From contig JAWXUS010000028.1 of the NCBI GenBank assembly GCA_044426235.1, positions 1 to 17,484 on the forward strand: DNA of 17,484 bases, read 5' to 3'. Source of the DNA: JAGHEK01 sp044426235 (lineage in GTDB: Bacteria; Bacillota; Clostridia; Peptostreptococcales; Peptostreptococcaceae). The position numbers were made by a program, and so were the translations under genes. The notes below the pieces were generated by a model, which had not been told where the DNA came from, did not search any database, and saw only the letters and a program-made list of their open reading frames with translations. Positions 1-7,300 of this stretch are shown piece by piece. The first letter of the stretch is position 1. Each line of letters begins with the position of its first letter.

Positions 1-66
1 TGGTTCAGTACAACCAAGTGCCGGAACTAATTCTTCTTTTAATAACTCTAAGTATAAATCTTTCAT
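1..66 (-). CDS. L-cysteine desulfidase / serine dehydratase-alpha family protein (UPF0597, CyuA-like), N-terminal fragment
   Basis: Only the first 22 codons are inside the window; the gene runs off the left edge. The fragment reads MKDLYLELLKEE followed by LVPALGCTEP. The PALGCTEP block is the characteristic N-terminal motif of the UPF0597/CyuA family, whose members are related to the alpha subunit of iron-sulfur serine dehydratase; some release sulfide, ammonia and pyruvate from L-cysteine. The start is the ATG at 66-64, because GGGAG at 76-80 lies 9 nt upstream of it; the in-frame ATG further upstream would sit directly on that site. The gene diverges from dndC. The family call rests on one short motif, so the substrate (cysteine or serine) cannot be decided here. 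Confidence 0.75.
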   Translation of the reverse strand, partial: MKDLYLELLKEELVPALGCTEP

Positions 67-211
67 TTTTGTCATCTCCCTGTTAGAATTTTAAGTATCT
101 CAAATATATTTTATCATATAAGAAAAAACTATGCTAGATAACTATTTTATAAATTAAAAATTTTTATAATTTTTTTAGGTAAATATATTTTATAATTAAT
201 AGAAGACTTAT

Positions 212-239
212 TTGTCATATTATGATAAACTGGTACTAA
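212..239 (+). promoter_or_regulatory. Candidate promoter of the dndCDE operon
   Basis: A -35-like TTGTCA at 212-217 is followed after 16 bp by TACTAA at 234-239, which is preceded by TGG at 231-233 and so forms an extended -10 (TGnTACTAA). Transcription would start near 246, inside the palindrome at 238-263. An exact TATAAT at 191-196 is an alternative -10, but its -35 is poor. This is pattern matching in very AT-rich DNA, so confidence is moderate. Confidence 0.5.
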
Positions 240-263
240 AAAGTCCTAAATTTAGGACTTTTT
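238..263 (+). promoter_or_regulatory. 26-bp perfect palindrome in the dndC leader: operator or attenuator
   Basis: The half-site AAAAAGTCCTAAA (238-250) is followed directly by its exact reverse complement (251-263), ending in a run of T. The site is just upstream of the dndC ribosome binding site. With the promoter at 212-239 it would span from the end of the -10 to about +18, a typical repressor operator position. With the TATAAT at 191-196 as promoter it would be a transcribed hairpin with a U-tract, that is an attenuator. The two readings cannot be separated from sequence alone. Confidence 0.55.
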
Positions 264-284
264 TATGTGAAAGGAGAATATTAA

Positions 285-1748
285 ATGGCGAATAATTACT
301 TTGATAAATATAACTTAGAAGATATTCTTTGTGAGATAGAACGTGTATATTTAAATGATAATAGACCTTGGATTATAGGCTATTCAGGTGGAAAAGATAG
401 TACTGCTATTACTCATTTAATTTTTCTAATGCTTGAAAACTTAGATGAAAACAAAAGACATAAACCTGTATATATAGTTTCATCAGATACATTAATAGAA
501 AATCCTCTTATACTTGATTATTTAAAAAGAAGTATGGATAATATAAATTTATATGCAAGAAAAAAAAGTTTACCAATAAAAGCAGAAATAATTTATCCAG
601 ACTATAATGATAGCTTTTGGGCAAATGTTATTGGTAAAGGCTATCCAACACCAAAATCTATTCAATATAGATGGTGTACAGATCGATTAAAAATAAAACC
701 ATCTAATGCATTTATAAAAAATAAATTACAAAAAGAAGATGTTGTAGTTATACTTGGAGTTAGAAAAGATGAAAGTACATCTAGAAAAGCTAGAATAGAA
801 AAAAGAGAAATTGATGGATTCTTACTTACTCCACATGAAACATTAAAAGGAAAAGATAAACTTGCATACGTATATACTCCAATAGTTGATTTTACTACTG
901 ACGATGTGTGGGATCTATTATATCATAAAAATACTAATTTAAAAGATTTCGGAAATGATTTTGGAGAAACACCATCAACCGCTTGGAATACTGATGTAAT
1001 GGAATTATTTAATTTATACTTAAAAGGTGCTGGTGATTCTGGGGAATGTCCTTTTATAGCAGATGAAAATGGTGCTAAAAGTAGTTGTGGAAATAGTAGA
1101 TTTGGTTGTTGGATTTGTACTGTTGTAAAAGAAGATAAGTCATTAAATGGATTTATAGCATCTGGACACGATGAATTATTACCTTTAGTTAATTTTAGAA
1201 AATGGATATTAGATGAAAGAGATAAACCTGAAAATAGAAAAACACATAAGAGAAATGGTAGCATTTTAAAGAAAAATGGAAAGAATACCTTTGGACCATT
1301 TAATTTTTATGCTAGACAAAAAATACTTAGAAAATTACTAGAGACTGAACTTGAAATGAAAAAAAATTTCCCAGATATAGAGCTTATAAATATAGAAGAA
1401 TTAAAAGCTATCGATAATATTTGGGATAATGAAGAAGATTTAAATAGAAATACACTAGTAAATATATACATGGAAGTAACTGGTAGTGAACTTGAATGGT
1501 CAAAATACAAAAATCCTGTTTTTGATATTAATACTCTAAGTACAATAACAGAAAAGTGTAATGAATATAATATAAATTCAGACCTATTCAATAAATTAAT
1601 AATAGATACTAACAAATATAAACATTTTAGTAACAAAACTAAATTACAAAAAAGTATTAATAAAATATTAAATGAACAATGGATACATCAAGAAATAGTA
1701 GAACAAATTGAGCAAGAAAGCAGTAAGGAGTTAGAAAATGAAAATTAA
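285..1748 (+). CDS. dndC: DNA phosphorothioation protein DndC (ATP pyrophosphatase / PAPS-reductase-like)
   Basis: DndC is the PAPS-reductase-like enzyme of DNA phosphorothioation. It has ATP pyrophosphatase activity and carries an iron-sulfur cluster in characterised members, and it is thought to activate the DNA backbone and pass sulfur to it. The sequence shows the PP-loop SGGKDST at residues 34-40, the C131-T-D segment within YRWCTDRLKIKP, and a four-cysteine set at C255, C268, C275 and C278 (CxxC at the end, in FGCWIC) suited to binding the cluster. The 487-residue length fits the family. The start is fixed by AAAGGAG at 270-276, 8 nt before the ATG. It is the first gene of dndC-dndD-dndE and overlaps dndD by 11 bp. 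No dndB or dndA precedes it. All key residues are present and the frame is intact. Confidence 0.96.
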   Translation: MANNYFDKYNLEDILCEIERVYLNDNRPWIIGYSGGKDSTAITHLIFLMLENLDENKRHKPVYIVSSDTLIENPLILDYLKRSMDNINLYARKKSLPIKAEIIYPDYNDSFWANVIGKGYPTPKSIQYRWCTDRLKIKPSNAFIKNKLQKEDVVVILGVRKDESTSRKARIEKREIDGFLLTPHETLKGKDKLAYVYTPIVDFTTDDVWDLLYHKNTNLKDFGNDFGETPSTAWNTDVMELFNLYLKGAGDSGECPFIADENGAKSSCGNSRFGCWICTVVKEDKSLNGFIASGHDELLPLVNFRKWILDERDKPENRKTHKRNGSILKKNGKNTFGPFNFYARQKILRKLLETELEMKKNFPDIELINIEELKAIDNIWDNEEDLNRNTLVNIYMEVTGSELEWSKYKNPVFDINTLSTITEKCNEYNINSDLFNKLIIDTNKYKHFSNKTKLQKSINKILNEQWIHQEIVEQIEQESSKELENEN

Positions 1749-3894
1749 TAAATTAACATTAAAAAACTTTAGATCATACGAAAAAGAAACTGTTTTTGAT
1801 TTTAGTACAACTGATGAAAAAAATATTATATTAGTTGGTGGTAAAAATGGTGCGGGTAAATCAACTATATTTGAAGCTATAAAACTTTGTATCTATGGGC
1901 CTAGTGCGTATAAATACCAAGGATTCAATTCTTCTTATATCGGTAAAGTAAAATCTAATATTAATAATAATTCTTTAAAAAATGATATAGTTAATTCATA
2001 TGTATCTGTTGATTTAGAAATTAATGAAGGAACTGAAAAAAACATTTATAGCATAGTTAGAAAATGGACATTTATAAATAAAAAACTAAGTGAAAATGTT
2101 TTAATATATAAGAATTTTTCAAATATAGCATTAAATGATGATGAAGTTAATTATTTTGAAAACTATATAACATCTATAATATCACCTAAAATATTTGATT
2201 TCTTCTTTTTTGACGGAGAATACTTATCTGAATTTTTCATTGGAAAAAATTCTAATAGCCATTTAAAAGAATCACTTTTATCTTTATGTAATTTCGATAC
2301 TTTTGAAATTCTAAAAAATACTGTTATTTCAAATAACAAATATGATAAAAATAATCCTTCTCAAATAGATATTGCAAAAGATGAGTACTTAGAATTAGAA
2401 AAGAATTTAGATTCTATGAATATAGAATTTGATGAATTTAATAATAAATATAAAGATATTAAATCTGAACTTGAAGGATTTGAGCAACAAAAAATAAAAC
2501 TTGAAACTAATTTTAGAAAAAAAGGTGGAATATTAGCAGAAGAAAGAGATCTATTAAATTCTAAAATAATCGAATTAGAATCTAGAAGACAAGTTATTAA
2601 TCAAGAAATAAAGGATTTTTGTAATGAAATACTACCATTTTTAATTATTAAAGATCAATTAATTATTACCAGCAATAACTTAAAAACTGAAAGTAATAAT
2701 GTGTTATTTAATAACTTAAAAGAAAAATTAGATATAAAATATATTACTAATCTACTTTCAACTAAAATAAATAATAACATATTAAGCGAGGTAGCACTTA
2801 CTGTATCAGACGAATTAATAAAAGATATAAAACCTAAAAATTATGATGAAAATTTTGATGCTATACACAACTTATCAAATGATGAAAGTAATACGATAAA
2901 TTCTTTAATAAGTAATATATTAGAATTTGATAACATAAATATTACTAAGCTATTTAATGAACAATCAGAAATAGCATCTAATTTATCAGAAATTAGAACC
3001 AAATTAAATTCTAGTTTAGATAATAGCTATTTAAATGATTATGTTTTAGAAATTGAAAATATATCTAATAATATATTTGAATTATCTAAATGTAAAGATG
3101 ATTTAAGTTTTAAGATACACAATTTAGAACATAACATAAATGAAATAACTATAAATAAAGAAAAAGCTAAGAGTAGATATATAGACCTTGTTAAATCTAA
3201 TAATGTAATAGATATGTCATCAAGTATAATATTAATGCTTGAAGATATAATAAATACTCTTACAGTAGATAAGATAACTCAAATCTCTAGTAATTTTATG
3301 AATATATTCAAAAATATAATGCAAAAAAATAATTTTATTGATTTCATAGATATAAATACTAACTTTAACGTTTCTCTGTATATAAATAAAATATACAATT
3401 CAAATGAATTAGAAAATTTAATTCAAAATATTGGTTATGATGAAATAGATAAGAAGTTAGGAAACTTATTTATTAAAGACTTAGAAAAGTTATTTAATAC
3501 AAGTAATAAAAAGGATTTAATAAATAATATTAAAGAAAAATCAATAAGTGACATAAAACTAAGAACTAAAGTTGATATTAATGGTTTCTCAAGTGGAGAA
3601 AAACAAATTTATATATTATGTCTATACTGGGCTTTAATAAAATCATCAGATATTAATATACCATTTATAATAGATACTCCTTATGCTAGAATTGATGAAA
3701 CACATAGAAATAATATTACTGAAAAGTACTTCTCTACTATTAGTACTCAAGTAATAATTTTATCAACAAATACTGAAATTGATGAAAAAGCATACAAAGA
3801 GATAAAGCAAAAATTAAATGGGGAATATTTAATAAAGTACGATGAAGTAAATAGAAATACTATACAAACTAAAGGATACTTTTTTGAGGTGTAA
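1738..3894 (+). CDS. dndD: DNA phosphorothioation ATPase DndD (SMC/Rad50-like)
   Basis: DndD is the ABC/SMC-like ATPase of the phosphorothioation complex, thought to couple ATP hydrolysis to changes in DNA structure during sulfur insertion. The N-terminus (MKINKLTLKNFRSYE) is typical of SMC-like ATPases. The Walker A GKNGAGKS lies at about residues 35-42. The ABC signature FSSGEKQ is at 617-623, and the Walker B FIIDTP, with D646, is followed by the D-loop-like ARIDE. The centre, about 200-600, is rich in charged heptad-like sequence and probably forms coiled coils. I see no CxxC zinc hook as in Rad50. The start overlaps the end of dndC, with AAGGAG at 1725-1730 seven nt upstream, which suggests translational coupling. 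The frame is intact. Confidence 0.95.
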   Translation: MKINKLTLKNFRSYEKETVFDFSTTDEKNIILVGGKNGAGKSTIFEAIKLCIYGPSAYKYQGFNSSYIGKVKSNINNNSLKNDIVNSYVSVDLEINEGTEKNIYSIVRKWTFINKKLSENVLIYKNFSNIALNDDEVNYFENYITSIISPKIFDFFFFDGEYLSEFFIGKNSNSHLKESLLSLCNFDTFEILKNTVISNNKYDKNNPSQIDIAKDEYLELEKNLDSMNIEFDEFNNKYKDIKSELEGFEQQKIKLETNFRKKGGILAEERDLLNSKIIELESRRQVINQEIKDFCNEILPFLIIKDQLIITSNNLKTESNNVLFNNLKEKLDIKYITNLLSTKINNNILSEVALTVSDELIKDIKPKNYDENFDAIHNLSNDESNTINSLISNILEFDNINITKLFNEQSEIASNLSEIRTKLNSSLDNSYLNDYVLEIENISNNIFELSKCKDDLSFKIHNLEHNINEITINKEKAKSRYIDLVKSNNVIDMSSSIILMLEDIINTLTVDKITQISSNFMNIFKNIMQKNNFIDFIDINTNFNVSLYINKIYNSNELENLIQNIGYDEIDKKLGNLFIKDLEKLFNTSNKKDLINNIKEKSISDIKLRTKVDINGFSSGEKQIYILCLYWALIKSSDINIPFIIDTPYARIDETHRNNITEKYFSTISTQVIILSTNTEIDEKAYKEIKQKLNGEYLIKYDEVNRNTIQTKGYFFEV

Positions 3895-3896
3895 TT

Positions 3897-4280
3897 ATGG
3901 GATTTAGACTTAAAACATCAGGACAAACTAAAGAAATTTTTGAAGAACTAGGAAATAAAATGAACCTTAAACCATTCGCATTGTGTAAACTTGCAATTTC
4001 AATGTCATTAACTAATAGTGAATTAGTTGAAGAAAGTGATAGCTATAATAATAATGGCTTAGAACTTAATAGACAAACAATAACTGCACAATATGATTTA
4101 TTATTTAAAACACTACTTGAAAATCATGCAAAAAAAAGTTTAACAGATGATGAATACTTTCCAACACATGCTAAACTGCATATAGACCGTGGTGCTATAA
4201 TGCTTAGAAATAGATATAAGTATTCTAGCAATTTAGAACACTTTATAAATCAAATGATTAAAGAAGATATAAGTATATAA
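3897..4280 (+). CDS. dndE: DNA phosphorothioation protein DndE
   Basis: DndE is the small third subunit of the modification complex; a characterised homologue is a tetramer that binds nicked double-stranded DNA. This 127-residue protein starts with GFRLKTSGQTKEIFEELG and then NLKPFALCKLAISMSL, the N-terminal pattern of the family (a basic strand, a helix, then a conserved small-residue helix). The rest is hydrophilic and includes LHIDRGAIMLRNRYKYS near residues 97-113. The ATG lies 2 nt after the dndD stop, and GAGGTG (3886-3891) overlaps the end of dndD, so translation is probably coupled. A terminator follows immediately. Identification rests on both sequence and position after dndD. Confidence 0.92.
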   Translation: MGFRLKTSGQTKEIFEELGNKMNLKPFALCKLAISMSLTNSELVEESDSYNNNGLELNRQTITAQYDLLFKTLLENHAKKSLTDDEYFPTHAKLHIDRGAIMLRNRYKYSSNLEHFINQMIKEDISI

Positions 4281-4314
4281 AAAAATAAAGCTAAAATTTA
4301 GCTTTATTTTTTTA
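4281..4314. terminator. Bidirectional rho-independent terminator between dndE and dptH
   Basis: The 14-base arm at 4281-4294 (AAAAATAAAGCTAA) pairs perfectly with 4298-4311 across a 3-base loop. It is flanked by a T-run for the rightward transcript and an A-run that becomes a U-tract leftward. It fills almost all of the 37 bp between the dndE and dptH stop codons, so it probably ends both operons. Confidence 0.85.
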
Positions 4315-4317
4315 TTC

Positions 4318-7300
4318 TTATTTATCTAATTCCCAAAATGCTTTATCTCTAATAAATATTGGAGAATTATCATTTTGAACTTTTACCAAACTTTCATGTT
4401 TTAGAAGACTCTTTATTTTATTATATATATTATCTTCTTCATTTTTACTTTTAGTATTAAATATATATTTTACATCTTTATTATTTAAATCAGAAACATT
4501 ATGTACAATCCACGTTGATATATAATTTTGATACTCATTTGATCCTGTTGAGAAATGGCTCAATAATTGTGTTGATAAAATTGTACCTACTCCAAACATT
4601 CTACCTTCTTTCAGTATTTTCTTTATAGATGTAAAGTTCTTACTTAAGAAGTTATCTGCTTCATCTACTAAAACCATTTTATTTAATTGTCTAAATCCAT
4701 TTTCTTGTTTACTCTCACCTAGTACAAGCATTTGTGTATAGAAAAGATCTAGCGTTATTGCAACAACTAAGTTTTGTATCGATTTATCATAACCACTTAA
4801 ATTTATAACGGTTACACCATCTATTAAATCAAATAGATTAGTAGTTTTTGAATTATCTGATTCAAAAATTTCAAAATCGTATAAATTAGTTAATGCAGCA
4901 TATAAGCTATCCTCTTTAACATCTTCTCTGCCAAAGTATATAGAACAAACATCATTTATAGTAGGTGCTACTTTATTCCAAGTATCAGGACTTCCTTTTT
5001 TAATACCTCTTTGCTCATAAGCTTCTATTATAAGTTCTTTAAGTAATGTTTTCTGTTTTATTCCTAAGTTAAATGATGATCTTATAGTTTCTGTAAGTGT
5101 ACCTGCAGTATGAAGTGGCAACATTGGTTTTGGTCTATCTGGAATTATTATTGATAATGGATTATATGGTAATCTATATAAGTCATAAACTTTTGCATCT
5201 GTTGCATTTACAAATTCATCATCTATATAATCTCCTTTATAATCAAATATTAGTATTCCAAGTTTTTTAGAATCTACATTATAAACAGATTCTCTATGTA
5301 ATTGAGTTACCATTGATTTTGTAAATTGTGTTTTACCAGTTCCCATAGTCCCAATTATACCTGTATTAGTATGTGAGGTATAATTTGTATCTGTTGGATA
5401 CCAAATAAGAGGTTTATTATTTTCTTTTCTAGTACCAAACATAATTTCCATTTGTCTATTATTCAATTCAAGCTCATCCCCTTCTATATAAATATTTTCT
5501 TCTTTAGTTGAAACAGTTTCATCAGTGTAAACAATCTCATCACATATTATATTTTCTGATACGTTATTAATATTCTCTAATTCATCATTACTAGAGTAAT
5601 AGTTTTTAGCTAAATCTAATGAACTATTTTCATCACTTTTTTGATCTATACTTAATTTAATTCCTAAATTATTCATATTATTAAATTGCTTATATTTATT
5701 TATAAGTAAGTTATCCTTATTAAAATCACTATCACCGCTACTATAACTTTCTTTTAACTTCGTTATATCTGAATTTATATTGTTATATCCTTGTGATTCT
5801 GCAAGATCTAAAACCGTAATATTATTTCTTAAATTTGAAGGATTAGTATTAAAATATGTATCTTTTTTAAACGATACTACACAACCTTTACCAATATACT
5901 CGTCTAAATCTAAATTAATTTTATAATCATCATTTAATAGTTTAGTTCTAATTTCAGTATTCACTATAAAGTCCCAATCTTGATCATTCCATACACCGTA
6001 TAATTTCATTTTTTCTACACTATTTATAACAAGTTGCATCATAAAATTTCTGTATATAGTTTTTAGGAATGGATTTTCATCATCTTCATTAGTTATTAAT
6101 TTTTCTTTTAAAAGATTTGCAGTTTTATTTGCCTGTTCAATAGCCTTATCCATTACAGAACTACTATTTTCCCCTATTTTTACTTCAACAGGATAAAAAT
6201 GTATTTGCACATTTTCATTAATTTCTTCTATACCAACTAAAAGTAAATCATCACTGTAGGAACTATTGTTACCTGTTAGATTTTTAGCGGTAAATAAACC
6301 ATCTTTTTGACTAAGCCCAGTTCCACCCGATACTCTAAGTATTTCTTCAAGAGATATCGGTACCCAAACTATATCTGGATGATAAAAATATGCTAAACTT
6401 ATTTTCATAGCAGATAATATACTTATTTTTTCTCTTGGGAATTGTGATTTACTAGATATCATTCTAAGTAACCAATCTCCATTTATCGCATTAAAATTAT
6501 TTATTATAGATACCATATCATTATCAATTCTAGTAACTTCTTTGCTAGATAAAAATTCTTCTATTATAAACTGATACTGATCCGATTTTCTAGTAACTGT
6601 TATAGAATCATATCCACTTGATGTTGTGTATTGATCACTATAGTGAATTATTAGTAAATCTTTTACATTAATATCATTTTTAAAGAAATTTAAATCAACC
6701 TTAGGGTCAATGAATGTTACCCAATTAGAACTTTTATATATTTTACTTAAAAACTCTTTATCGCTATCTGATATAGATGTAGTAATACTTAAATTATCAT
6801 CAAATGGATCTTGTGTACCAATGGCTTTAGTGATTGAATTATATTTTGCAGAAATATTTAATAAATCGTTAGAATTCTTATCTAAGAATTTTGATCCAAA
6901 TCCTGTTCTATACGAATCCTTTAAAAATACTGATGATGAACCAGATATTAAACCGCCTAAATTAATACCAGTATTGATATTTTCCATCGAACTACTATTT
7001 ATAGTTACATCTTGATCCATTTCATAAAGTGTTAAATGTGAATATTCATATTCATCAATATATTTATTTTTGTTATAAAAGTTAACTTTCTGTCTAAATA
7101 TTTTTAGAATATCTATAAGTGAATATTCTTTTATTTTTGAATTAATATTAACTATACTTTCTATATCTTCTATAGAGTTTATCATTGATATTTGTTCAAA
7201 TGAATTAATTACACTCTTATCTCCATAAACATATATTTCCATTGAAATTAAATTATTTATATCATTATACTTATTTATCTCTTTTATATAATAATCAAAT

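Noticed and set aside
131..157. Nine-codon reading frame MLDNYFIN in the intergenic region before dndC, slightly like the DndC N-terminus (NNYFDKY)
   Set aside because: There is no ribosome binding site, and such similarity is expected by chance in sequence this rich in A and T.
67..284. Island boundary (tRNA, integrase, attachment repeats) at the left of the dnd locus
   Set aside because: I see no tRNA, recombinase gene or matching direct repeats at either end of the locus; horizontal transfer is plausible for dnd systems but not shown here.
560..567. A8 run in dndC and T8 run in dptH (8761-8768) as phase-variation tracts
   Set aside because: Both genes are in frame, and runs of this length are common across this AT-rich window, so nothing marks them as switches.
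923..1636. Leftward open frames of about 110 codons inside dndC
   Set aside because: They are antisense shadows of a well-supported gene, with no ribosome binding sites or recognisable protein motifs.
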